A DNA stretch of 10,277 nt. Source: Bacillota bacterium. GTDB lineage: Bacteria; Bacillota; Bacilli; Bacillales; Bacillaceae_J. Made by a program: the position numbers and the translations under genes. The notes beneath the pieces were generated by a model. It made no database searches. It worked only from the letters and a program-made list of their open reading frames with translations, and had not been told where the DNA came from. Location: positions 1 to 10,277 of the forward strand of contig JAEWMK010000132.1 in assembly GCA_023457235.1 (NCBI GenBank), in the 5' to 3' direction. Of this stretch, positions 1 through 6,227 are shown in pieces; the stretch's first letter is position 1; each line of letters opens with the position of its first letter.

Positions 1-444
1 GATTTAATTAATATTGCCGGTTACAATCCAAAGGTGAAACCTGAAAATATTGTTATCATCGGTGCCCGTTCACTTGATGATGGTGAGAAGAAACTTATTC
101 GTGAAAAAGGTATTCGAGTTTATACGATGCATGAGGTTGACCGTATGGGTATGACAGCCGTAATAGAAGAAACAATCAGCTATTTATCTGCCAAAACAGA
201 TGGTGTTCATTTAAGTCTTGACCTTGATGGGTTAGACCCAAGTGATGCGCCGGGCGTCGGCACTCCTGTACTTGGTGGATTAAGTTATAGAGAAAGTCAT
301 TTAGCTATGGAAATGCTTGCTGAAGCGAATATAATTACCTCAGCCGAATTTGTTGAAGTGAATCCAATATTAGATGAGAAAAATATGACTGCATCATTGG
401 CAGTAGCATTAATGGGTTCTTTATTTGGAGAAAAACTAAAGTAA
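1..444 (+). CDS. rocF: Arginase (rocF-like), 5' end missing
   Basis: Open from the first base in frame 1 to a TAA at 442-444, so only the C-terminal 147 residues are present. Arginase hydrolyses arginine to ornithine and urea with a two-manganese centre. The visible metal-binding motif is SLDLDGLDP (about 214-240), whose aspartates bind manganese in the ureohydrolase family. It is followed by the family signatures GVGTPVLGGLSYRE and SAEFVEVNP near the C-terminus. The wording of these motifs fits Bacillus arginase better than agmatinase, but the earlier His and DAHxD metal motifs are outside the window. A GTG at 34 is an internal Val codon, not a start. The gene sits upstream of sigW and has no operon link to it, because a minus-strand gene lies between. 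The family call is firm; the choice of arginase over a close relative is slightly less so. Confidence 0.9.
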   Translation, partial: DLINIAGYNPKVKPENIVIIGARSLDDGEKKLIREKGIRVYTMHEVDRMGMTAVIEETISYLSAKTDGVHLSLDLDGLDPSDAPGVGTPVLGGLSYRESHLAMEMLAEANIITSAEFVEVNPILDEKNMTASLAVALMGSLFGEKLK

Positions 445-452
445 ATCAAATC

Positions 453-481
453 GAAACAATCAAACTAAAAGTTTCTTTTTT
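453..481 (+). terminator. Weak candidate terminator after arginase gene
   Basis: Eight bases after the arginase stop, GAAAC (453-457) can pair with GTTTC (471-475), followed by a run of six T (476-481). An alternative short stem is AAACT-aaa-AGTTT (462-474). The stem is short and AT-rich, so this is a weak intrinsic terminator at best. It overlaps the 3' end of the minus-strand gene. Confidence 0.35.
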
Positions 482-623
482 CAATCTTTCCATATAATGT
501 TTCCCATTCATTAAGAAGGTTGTCCAATTTTACACTAATCGTTACTACTTCATAAGAATGGAGAGGATAGAGGGTACTGGTTTTTATCATTTTTCGTCTA
601 GTATCCTCGATTTTTTTTAACAA
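465..623 (-). CDS. Spo0E-like aspartyl-phosphate phosphatase, small
   Basis: A 52-residue protein matching the Spo0E-like phosphatase family, which removes phosphate from response regulators such as Spo0A~P. The family pattern is visible: a first helix with KKIEDTRRKM, then a turn, then a second helix with the SxxxD signature as SVKLD (residues 30-34 from the chosen start). The start is TTG at 623, because a perfect AAGGAGG (629-635) sits 5 nt upstream. A longer form from GTG at 653 adds ten residues but has GGAG almost touching the start codon and loses the use of the AAGGAGG. Short length is normal for the family. The target kinase or regulator cannot be told from sequence. It lies convergent to the arginase gene and divergent from sigW. 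Confidence 0.8.
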   Translation of the reverse strand: MLKKIEDTRRKMIKTSTLYPLHSYEVVTISVKLDNLLNEWETLYGKIEKRNF

Positions 624-802
624 TAAGTCCTCCTTACTTTTAAAGTTTTTCACACTCCCACTTCCTTCCCAAAAAATAGGTATTATTACATATATGAATA
701 TCCGCTTTTATGATTTTTCAAACATATGAAAAGATATTTTGTTATACTGGTAAGGGGAAAATTTTAACAAATAAAGGAAAAATAAAAATGTTATTATATA
801 AC

Positions 803-829
803 TGAAACTTATCTACCTGGTTAACCGTA
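803..829 (+). promoter_or_regulatory. SigW-type autoregulatory promoter of sigW
   Basis: TGAAAC (803-808), a 17-nt spacer, then CGTA (826-829). This matches the known ECF SigW promoter form TGAAAC-N16/17-CGTA. It lies 36 nt upstream of the sigW start codon, as expected for the autoregulated sigW promoter known in Bacillus subtilis. Confidence 0.85.
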
Positions 830-865
830 TGTATAATAACCGCTGGTTGCGGAGGGAAAAGGTAA

Positions 866-1429
866 ATGGATACTTTAATTAAAAAGAGAATAAAACAAGT
901 CAAAAAAGGCGACCAAAATGCCTTTGCCGAAATCGTTGAACTATTCAAGGATAAAGTATATCAGCTTTGTTATCGAATGGTCGGAAATGCTCATGATGCA
1001 GAGGATATTGCACAGGAAGCTTTTATAAGGGCCTATGTTAATATCAACAGCTATGATACAAATAGGAAATTTTCTACTTGGTTATATCGGATTGCAACGA
1101 ATCTTTCCATTGACCGGTTACGGAAGAGAAAACCGGATTACTTCTTAGATGCAGAAATTGAAGGGACGGAGGGACTTACGATGTATTCCCAAATTCCATC
1201 CGATGAGCTTCAGCCGGACGAGATGGTAGAAAGCCTTGAATTTCAAGAATGGATTCAACAAGAGATCAACGAGCTTCCAGTTATGTACCGTTCTGTTATT
1301 GTTTTAAAATATATTGAGGAACTATCCTTAAAGGAAATTGGGGATATCCTTGACTTACCAATAGGGACCGTAAAAACTCGCATACATAGGGGAAGGGAAG
1401 CATTAAGAAAAAGATTACGGAATGTTTAA
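866..1429 (+). CDS. sigW: ECF RNA polymerase sigma factor SigW
   Basis: A 187-residue ECF sigma factor, the same length as Bacillus subtilis SigW and close to it in wording. SigW directs transcription of genes for resistance to cell-envelope stress and antimicrobial compounds. Region 2 covers about residues 20-95, with CYRMVGNAHDAEDIAQEAF and FSTWLYRIATNLSIDR, which bind core polymerase and the -10 element. Region 4 covers about 130-187, with LSLKEIGDILDLPIGTVKT as the helix-turn-helix for the -35 element. The ATG at 866 follows a GGAGGGAAAAGG ribosome binding site. The gene is preceded by a SigW-type promoter, so it should drive its own expression. rsiW follows after 13 nt in the same operon and should hold SigW inactive at the membrane. 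Confidence 0.97.
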   Translation: MDTLIKKRIKQVKKGDQNAFAEIVELFKDKVYQLCYRMVGNAHDAEDIAQEAFIRAYVNINSYDTNRKFSTWLYRIATNLSIDRLRKRKPDYFLDAEIEGTEGLTMYSQIPSDELQPDEMVESLEFQEWIQQEINELPVMYRSVIVLKYIEELSLKEIGDILDLPIGTVKTRIHRGREALRKRLRNV

Positions 1430-1442
1430 AGGGGTGAAAAAA

Positions 1443-2042
1443 ATGAAATGTTCACAAACCTATGTTGAGTTAATGCATAAATTCTTAGATGAAGAAATTA
1501 AAGCAGAAGAGGAAAACCAACTAAGAAGACATTTACAAGAATGCACAAGCTGCCACAGCCATTTTCAGGAACTAAAAAAAGCTCTTGCATTAGTTCAAAG
1601 TACAACACATATTCAGGCTCCTTTACATTTCACCGCCAATGTGATGGCAAGACTACCGAAAGAAAAAACAACTGTAACCTATGGAAGATGGTTTAAGGAC
1701 CATCCAATGCTTGTAGCAGCAGCTGTGTTCGTTATTTTAATGACCGGAAGCATATTTTCAACCTGGAATAGCGATACACAATTATCTGTTTCCAAGCAAA
1801 ACAACCTCCAAGTTCAAGGTAATACTGTAATTGTTCCGGAAGGGGAGGTTGTCGTAGGAGATGTATTTGTAAAAAATGGTGATTTAAAAATTGAAGGCGA
1901 AGTCCAAGGCGATGTCGTTGTTATAAATGGTGATAAATATCTAGCCTCTGCTGGTAATGTAACTGGCAATATTGAAGAAATTGATCAGTTCTTTGGTTGG
2001 ATGTGGTACAATATTAAAGAATTTTTCAGCAATCTTTTCTAA
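1443..2042 (+). CDS. rsiW: Anti-sigma-W factor RsiW
   Basis: A 199-residue single-pass membrane anti-sigma factor. The N-terminal cytoplasmic part has the zinc-binding anti-sigma motif HxxxCxxC at His30, Cys34 and Cys37, plus Cys3. This domain binds SigW. One membrane helix spans about residues 88-107. The outer part (about 110-199) has an alternating Val/Gly-rich stretch (GNTVIVPEGEVVVGDVFV) and ends in aromatic residues. In Bacillus, stress leads to stepwise cleavage of RsiW by PrsW, Tsp-type peptidases and RasP, freeing SigW. I chose the ATG at 1443 because AAAGGGGTG lies just upstream and it gives the standard MKCS start. An ATG at 1422 would overlap sigW and add seven residues without a good binding site. 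A strong terminator follows. Confidence 0.96.
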   Translation: MKCSQTYVELMHKFLDEEIKAEEENQLRRHLQECTSCHSHFQELKKALALVQSTTHIQAPLHFTANVMARLPKEKTTVTYGRWFKDHPMLVAAAVFVILMTGSIFSTWNSDTQLSVSKQNNLQVQGNTVIVPEGEVVVGDVFVKNGDLKIEGEVQGDVVVINGDKYLASAGNVTGNIEEIDQFFGWMWYNIKEFFSNLF

Positions 2043-2081
2043 AAATAACAGCCGGGTTTAAGTTTAAAGTAGTAGAAATTT

Positions 2082-2110
2082 AGCTATCTTTTAAATAAGA
2101 TAGCTTTTTT
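2082..2110 (+). terminator. Intrinsic terminator of sigW-rsiW
   Basis: AGCTATCTT (2082-2090), a 6-nt loop, then AAGATAGCT (2097-2105) form a perfect 9-bp stem, followed directly by T residues to 2110. It ends the sigW-rsiW unit 40 nt after the rsiW stop. Confidence 0.93.
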
Positions 2111-2144
2111 AACTTCATTCAAAAAGGTAACCCTATACAAAATA

Positions 2145-2153
2145 TGTTATAAT
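2145..2153 (+). promoter_or_regulatory. Extended -10 promoter upstream of cdaA
   Basis: TGTTATAAT contains a perfect TATAAT (2148-2153) preceded by TGn, the extended -10 pattern recognised by the housekeeping sigma factor. No good -35 is seen at the right distance, which extended -10 promoters can do without. Expected start of transcription is near 2160, about 50 nt before cdaA. Confidence 0.7.
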
Positions 2154-2208
2154 AGGTTCGTTATTTGTTATTGGCATTACTGAATTTATCAAAAGAGGAA
2201 GTGTGAAA

Positions 2209-3036
2209 ATGCCTATTGGAAACTTTCCAATTCTAGATTACATCGGAGACGCCATCGATGTTTTTCTTGTTGCCTTTGTTATCTACAAATTAATCATGCT
2301 AATCCGTGGGACAAAGGCAGTCCAATTACTAAAAGGCATTTTAGTAATCCTTGCAGTATGGTTTTTAAGTAGTTTTTTTGGATTAACTACGATGCAATGG
2401 TTAATGGATAAAGCGATAACGTGGGGATTCTTGGCGATTATTATTATTTTTCAGCCGGAACTGAGAAGAGCGCTTGAACAATTAGGGCGAGGTCGGTTAT
2501 TCTCAAGAAGTGCAGTTCCTGAGGAAGAAATGATTGCTAAAACTATAGAAGAGATGGTTAAGTCGATTACATATATGGCAAAGCGCCGAATTGGGGCGTT
2601 GTTGTCAATTGAGCGTGAAACGGGTATGGGTGACTATATTGAAACGGGGATCCCGTTAAATGCTAAGGTAACATCAGAGCTTTTAATCAATATTTTTATT
2701 CCAAATACACCATTACATGATGGTGCTGTAATTGTGAAGGAAAATGAAATTAAAGCAGCAGCGTGCTACTTGCCTCTTTCAGAAAGTCCATTTATTTCTA
2801 AAGAGTTGGGAACACGCCACCGTGCCGCGTTAGGAATAAGTGAAGTAACGGACAGTCTTACAATTATCGTTTCAGAGGAAACTGGTAATATTTCTTTAAC
2901 GAAAAATGGAGAGTTGTATCGTAATTTGAGTGCTGACACTTTAAAAGAGATGTTAACAGAAGAATTATCGATGAAGACTACGAAAGCAACTTCCTCATCA
3001 CTTTGGAATTGGAGGGGGAAGAAGAATGAAAATTGA
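2209..3036 (+). CDS. cdaA: Membrane diadenylate cyclase CdaA
   Basis: A 275-residue enzyme that joins two ATP into c-di-AMP, an essential signal for potassium and osmolyte balance and the cell wall. Three membrane helices fill about residues 10-90. The DAC catalytic domain follows, with PLHDGAVI holding the DGA motif at 171-173 and GTRHRAALG holding RHR at 203-205. These positions agree with the usual numbering for Bacillus and Listeria CdaA, which supports the ATG at 2209. A GTG at 2203 is a possible alternative start, only 4 nt from the GAGG at 2195-2198. The gene overlaps cdaR by 11 nt, so the two are probably translationally coupled. In known systems CdaR and GlmM, encoded next door, modulate CdaA activity. 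Confidence 0.96.
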   Translation: MPIGNFPILDYIGDAIDVFLVAFVIYKLIMLIRGTKAVQLLKGILVILAVWFLSSFFGLTTMQWLMDKAITWGFLAIIIIFQPELRRALEQLGRGRLFSRSAVPEEEMIAKTIEEMVKSITYMAKRRIGALLSIERETGMGDYIETGIPLNAKVTSELLINIFIPNTPLHDGAVIVKENEIKAAACYLPLSESPFISKELGTRHRAALGISEVTDSLTIIVSEETGNISLTKNGELYRNLSADTLKEMLTEELSMKTTKATSSSLWNWRGKKNEN

Positions 3037-4270
3037 TCAATGGTTAAATAGTCCATGGTTTATTCGAATTCTCGCACTGTTTTTATCGTTAATGTTATGG
3101 GCCAATGTGAATATGGAATCCGGTAATACCCCTGCGCCGATAGGGAGTCTGCCGCAGGTGAGCAGATCTAACGAAGAGCTTTCTAATGTCCCGCTGAAGG
3201 TCTATTATAATCAGGAAAAATACGTCGTTTCGGGACTCCCACAAACTGTAAATGTACAACTTGAAGGCAGTAGCAGTATTGTGAAAACGATTGAAGCACA
3301 AGGGGAGTACGAGGTCTATGTAGACCTACAAAATTTATCGGCAGGACCACATAAAGTGCGAATTAACCATCGTGGTTTTTCAGATAATTTAACTGTTAAA
3401 ATAGAACCTTCTATCGTTGATGTGACGATCCAAGAAAAAGTGGAACAAATCATGTCGGTGAAAGTTCAAATTATCAATGAAGACAAATTACCAGAAGGAT
3501 ATACGGCAGAGCAACCGATCTCTGTACCAAATAGTGTTGCGATTAGAGGATCATTAGAACAAGTCCAAAAGATTGGCTTTGTGGAAGGATACGTTGATGT
3601 TGCAGGAGCAACTGACACAGTAAAGATGGATGTACCGCTTAAGGTATTTGATCATAATGGAGAAGAACTGAAACTAGAAATTGTACCTGCAGTTGTAGAG
3701 GTAAAAGTACCAATAAGTCCACCTGGAAAAAAGGTACCATTTAAAATCAACCGTAAAGGAAACTTACCTAAAGGTCTAAGTATCCAAGCGTTTGAAGTAA
3801 CGCCAACGGAAGTAACTGTTTATGGAAAAAAGGAAAACCTTGATAAAATAAAAATGATTGAAAATATAGAGATCAACCTATCAGATATCGAGAATGATCA
3901 AACACTCGAGGTAAAAGTACCTGTTCCTGAAGGAGCGTTCAAAGTTAGTCCAGAGGTGTTAACGATAAAAATTGACGTTGAGAATGAGGAAAGCAAGACG
4001 TTAACGAATGTTCCGATTAAAATTAATGGTGTACCGGATACGCAAGGTATTTCTTTTATTGCACCTGAGGATGGATTAGTTAATTTGACCGTTTATGGTG
4101 CGAGAAAATTACTTGATAGTATTGGGCCAGAAGACTTTGATGTCAGATTAAACGCAGGTGGCTATTCAAAAGGTGAATATGAAATTGATATTGAGGTTGT
4201 ATCAGGTCCGCAAGACATTCGCTGGGAACTAAATCCTTCAAAGGCAGTTGTAGATATTGTAAATGACTAA
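3026..4270 (+). CDS. cdaR: CdaA regulatory protein CdaR (YbbR domains)
   Basis: A 414-residue extracytoplasmic protein anchored by one N-terminal helix (about residues 9-28, WFIRILALFLSLMLWANVNM). The rest reads as four YbbR-type beta-rich repeats, roughly 50-135, 140-230, 235-322 and 327-412, each with phrases like VDVTIQE, VEVKVPI, LTIKIDV and AVVDIVN at its end. CdaR is known to bind CdaA at the membrane and adjust c-di-AMP synthesis. It is shorter than the Bacillus subtilis protein (483 residues), which has an extra C-terminal part. The ATG at 3026 lies inside the end of cdaA and follows a GGAGGGGG binding site. The stop is TAA at 4268-4270. Family assignment is firm; repeat borders are estimates. 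Confidence 0.94.
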   Translation: MKIDQWLNSPWFIRILALFLSLMLWANVNMESGNTPAPIGSLPQVSRSNEELSNVPLKVYYNQEKYVVSGLPQTVNVQLEGSSSIVKTIEAQGEYEVYVDLQNLSAGPHKVRINHRGFSDNLTVKIEPSIVDVTIQEKVEQIMSVKVQIINEDKLPEGYTAEQPISVPNSVAIRGSLEQVQKIGFVEGYVDVAGATDTVKMDVPLKVFDHNGEELKLEIVPAVVEVKVPISPPGKKVPFKINRKGNLPKGLSIQAFEVTPTEVTVYGKKENLDKIKMIENIEINLSDIENDQTLEVKVPVPEGAFKVSPEVLTIKIDVENEESKTLTNVPIKINGVPDTQGISFIAPEDGLVNLTVYGARKLLDSIGPEDFDVRLNAGGYSKGEYEIDIEVVSGPQDIRWELNPSKAVVDIVND

Positions 4271-4288
4271 CTAATAAAGTTGAAGCCA

Positions 4289-4323
4289 TGGCGTCGCCCA
4301 GTCAATCTGGGCGAAATTCGCCA
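4289..4323 (+). other. Hairpin between cdaR and glmM
   Basis: CGCCCAG (4295-4301), a 5-nt loop, then CTGGGCG (4307-4313) form a 7-bp GC-rich stem. Outside it, TGGCG (4289-4293) can pair with CGCCA (4319-4323) across a small internal loop. No T run follows, so it is not a normal terminator. It lies about 35 nt before the glmM start and could be an RNA processing or stability element. Confidence 0.6.
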
Positions 4324-4358
4324 AAGGTATTTGATGTAAAAAAAGGAGCGAAAATATT

Positions 4359-5705
4359 ATGGGAAAATATTTCGGAACCGATGGTGTTCGGGGTGTTGCG
4401 AATAGTGAATTAACACCTGAACTTGCTTTTAGAATCGGTCGTTTTGGCGGCTATATTTTAACGAAAAATATGCCTACACCAAAGGTAATTATTGGGCGTG
4501 ATACAAGAATTTCCGGCCATATGTTAGAGGGAGCTCTAGTAGCCGGCTTGCTATCAATCGGAGCAGAGGTTATGAGATTAGGTGTGATCTCAACACCGGG
4601 TGTAGCTTTCCTCACAAAAGCGTTAGGAGCTCAAGCGGGAGTTATGATATCTGCATCGCATAATCCTGTTCAAGATAATGGGATCAAGTTCTTCGGACCA
4701 GATGGTTTTAAATTATCAGATGAACAAGAAAATGAAATCGAACAACTGTTAGACATGGAAGAAGATCAACTTCCTAGACCAACGGGAGCAAATTTAGGAC
4801 AAGTGAATGATTATTTCGAAGGTGGCCAAAAATATCTTCAGTTTTTAAAGCAGACGGTTGATGAAGATTTCACAGGCATTCACGTTGCCTTAGACTGTGC
4901 CAACGGTGCTACATCATCATTGGCGCCGCATCTATTTGCCGATTTAGAAGCCGATATTTCAACGATGGGTGTCAATCCAGATGGTTTAAATATTAATGAA
5001 GGAGTGGGATCAACCCATCCTGAAAGCTTAGCACAGTTTGTTTTAGAAAGAAAAGCTGATATTGGACTAGCCTTTGATGGTGACGGAGATCGTTTGATTG
5101 CCATTGATGAAAATGGAAACATTGTTGATGGCGACCAAATTATGTATATATGTGCGAAGTACCTTAATGAAAGAGGAAGATTAAATAAGCAAACTGTTGT
5201 CTCAACAGTAATGAGTAATCTTGGTTTTTACAAGGCGATTGAAGCTAACGGCATTAAAAGTGTTCAAACCGCTGTCGGTGATCGTTATGTAATGGAAGAA
5301 ATGAGAAAAAACACTTATAATTTAGGCGGAGAGCAATCCGGCCATATCATTTTCCTTGATTACATCACAACGGGAGATGGAATGCTATCAGCGATCCAGC
5401 TTGTTAATATTATGAAGATTACTCGTAAAAAACTATCTGAATTAGCTAGCGAAATGGATAAGTTCCCGCAGCTATTAATTAATGTAAAAGTAACAGACCG
5501 TTCCTTAATTGATTCAAACCAAAAAATTCAAGATACAATTAAGGAAGTTGAAGCGGAAATGGGTGAGAACGGCCGATTACTTGTACGTCCATCCGGTACG
5601 GAGCCACTTATTCGTGTAATGGCAGAAGCGAAAACAGAAGAGCTTTGTGAATACTACGTAAACAAAGTAGTAGCAGTTGTTAAAGAAGAACTCGGAGCTG
5701 AATAG
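4359..5705 (+). CDS. glmM: Phosphoglucosamine mutase GlmM
   Basis: A 448-residue enzyme, the standard length, that converts glucosamine-6-phosphate to glucosamine-1-phosphate on the way to UDP-N-acetylglucosamine. The phospho-carrying serine is Ser100 in ISASHNP. The magnesium loop DGDGDR holds Asp240, Asp242 and Asp244. The sugar-binding GEQSGHI motif and the C-terminal phosphate-binding loop RPSGTEPLIRV are present. All four domains of the phosphohexomutase fold are therefore covered. The ATG at 4359 follows AAAGGAG at good spacing. It sits 88 nt after cdaR, with a hairpin between, and is probably part of the cdaA-cdaR-glmM transcript. GlmM is known to bind and inhibit CdaA, so the cluster links cell-wall supply with c-di-AMP. 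Confidence 0.97.
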   Translation: MGKYFGTDGVRGVANSELTPELAFRIGRFGGYILTKNMPTPKVIIGRDTRISGHMLEGALVAGLLSIGAEVMRLGVISTPGVAFLTKALGAQAGVMISASHNPVQDNGIKFFGPDGFKLSDEQENEIEQLLDMEEDQLPRPTGANLGQVNDYFEGGQKYLQFLKQTVDEDFTGIHVALDCANGATSSLAPHLFADLEADISTMGVNPDGLNINEGVGSTHPESLAQFVLERKADIGLAFDGDGDRLIAIDENGNIVDGDQIMYICAKYLNERGRLNKQTVVSTVMSNLGFYKAIEANGIKSVQTAVGDRYVMEEMRKNTYNLGGEQSGHIIFLDYITTGDGMLSAIQLVNIMKITRKKLSELASEMDKFPQLLINVKVTDRSLIDSNQKIQDTIKEVEAEMGENGRLLVRPSGTEPLIRVMAEAKTEELCEYYVNKVVAVVKEELGAE

Positions 5706-5713
5706 ACATCTTA

Positions 5714-5760
5714 AAAATATGCATAAAAGGTACCTTAATGCCTGTTTATGCATATTTTAT
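5714..5760 (+). terminator. Terminator after glmM
   Basis: AATATGCATAAA (5716-5727) pairs perfectly with TTTATGCATATT (5745-5756), and AGG/CCT can extend it inward. A broken T run (TTTTATTTTAT) follows. The stem is long but AT-rich, so termination may be incomplete. It starts 9 nt after the glmM stop. Confidence 0.75.
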
Positions 5761-5761
5761 T

Positions 5762-5806
5762 TTATACTGATATGAAATTATAACTTTTTGTTGGATATCA
5801 GTATAA
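5762..5806. repeat. Perfect 12-bp inverted repeat
   Basis: TTATACTGATAT (5762-5773) and ATATCAGTATAA (5795-5806) are exact reverse complements around a 21-nt centre. It lies directly after the glmM terminator. It could be a second hairpin in the transcript, a protein-binding dyad, or the edge of a small inserted element. No T run follows on the plus strand. Confidence 0.7.
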
Positions 5807-5810
5807 GAAA

Positions 5811-5880
5811 GGGCAGCGAGGGCCTTTAGGTCATCCCCTTGAGGGACTTCCGCCACTTCCGCCATTTTGGGCGGAAAGTC
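5811..5880. other. GC-rich patch with TTCCGCC hairpin, unknown
   Basis: This 70-nt stretch has 43 G or C (61%), far above the AT-rich flanks. It contains a tandem ACTTCCGCC (5846-5854 and 5855-5863). The second copy can pair with GGCGGAA (5870-5876) to give a hairpin, and TCCC/GGGA around 5833-5845 gives a smaller one. No coding region or known RNA family was recognised. It may be a dispersed repeat or a structured RNA element. Confidence 0.45.
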
Positions 5881-5913
5881 GTGTCTTTCTAATAGGTTGG
5901 AAAAATAAATAAA

Positions 5914-5942
5914 TTGACGACTATGAAGGTCTATTGTAACAT
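5914..5942 (+). promoter_or_regulatory. Sigma-A-type promoter of glmS
   Basis: TTGACG (5914-5919), a 17-nt spacer, then TAACAT (5937-5942). Both hexamers are close to the consensus and the spacing is ideal. Transcription would begin near 5949, about 50 nt before the ribozyme cleavage site. Confidence 0.7.
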
Positions 5943-6000
5943 TGAAATGATTTGCTTATTCAAAAAGAGAAAGGAAGGACAGTTTTTTAATGTAAGATTA

Positions 6001-6175
6001 AGCGCCAGAACTATTCTGAACGAAATAGAGTAGTTGACGAGGTGGAGGTTCATCGAATATCGGCGGATGCCTCCCGGTTGAATCACAGCCGCAAGCTTAT
6101 CCGAAAACAAAGAGGCAACTTTTTGCACAAACGGTTAAGTATGATTTCAAAATATATGCAAACAACTATGAATAT
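6001..6175 (+). ncRNA. glmS ribozyme-riboswitch
   Basis: The leader matches the glmS self-cleaving ribozyme, which uses glucosamine-6-phosphate as a cofactor. AGCGCCAGAACT starts at 6001, and cleavage is expected between A6001 and G6002. P1 is visible as AACTATTC pairing with GAGTAGTT with one G-U pair. The core then reads GACGAGG, TCATCGAATATCGGCGG, ATGCCTCCCGGTTGAATCAC, all in family order. The pseudoknot and P4 region follows with AAACAAAG-aggcaa-CTTTTTG and CACAAAC. The 3' border is approximate. When the sugar phosphate is plentiful the mRNA is cut, leaving a 5'-hydroxyl that in Bacillus leads to decay by RNase J1, so GlmS synthesis falls. Confidence 0.93.
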
Positions 6176-6179
6176 AGAG

Positions 6180-6210
6180 CGGGGCAAGAAAGCCCCTCTT
6201 TCTTGTCCCG
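6180..6210 (+). other. Stem-loop beside the glmS ribosome binding site
   Basis: CGGGGCAAGAAAG (6180-6192), a 5-nt loop, then CTTTCTTGTCCCG (6198-6210) form a 13-bp stem with one G-U pair. It ends 2 nt before AAGGAGG (6213-6219). A competing shorter hairpin is GGGGC (6181-6185) with GCCCC (6192-6196), followed by the T-rich TCTTTCTT. The longer stem leaves the ribosome binding site free. Confidence 0.75.
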
Positions 6211-6227
6211 GCAAGGAGGAAGTTTAT

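Noticed and set aside
789..806. Five-codon leader peptide after AAAGG upstream of sigW
   Set aside because: It lies upstream of the SigW promoter and would not be on that transcript; too short to support.
742..948. Minus-strand reading frame over the sigW promoter and start
   Set aside because: No family likeness; it runs antisense to sigW and across its promoter.
1422..1442. Earlier ATG for rsiW overlapping the end of sigW
   Set aside because: The ATG at 1443 has AAAGGGGTG upstream and gives the usual MKCS start with zinc ligands at the expected positions.
5931..6128. Minus-strand reading frame over the glmS leader
   Set aside because: It is antisense to the ribozyme and has no recognisable protein features.
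6042..6227. Upstream extension of the glmS reading frame by 62 codons
   Set aside because: It lies in the ribozyme and the hairpin. GlmS needs its Cys right after the start Met, and the strong AAGGAGG points to ATG 6228.
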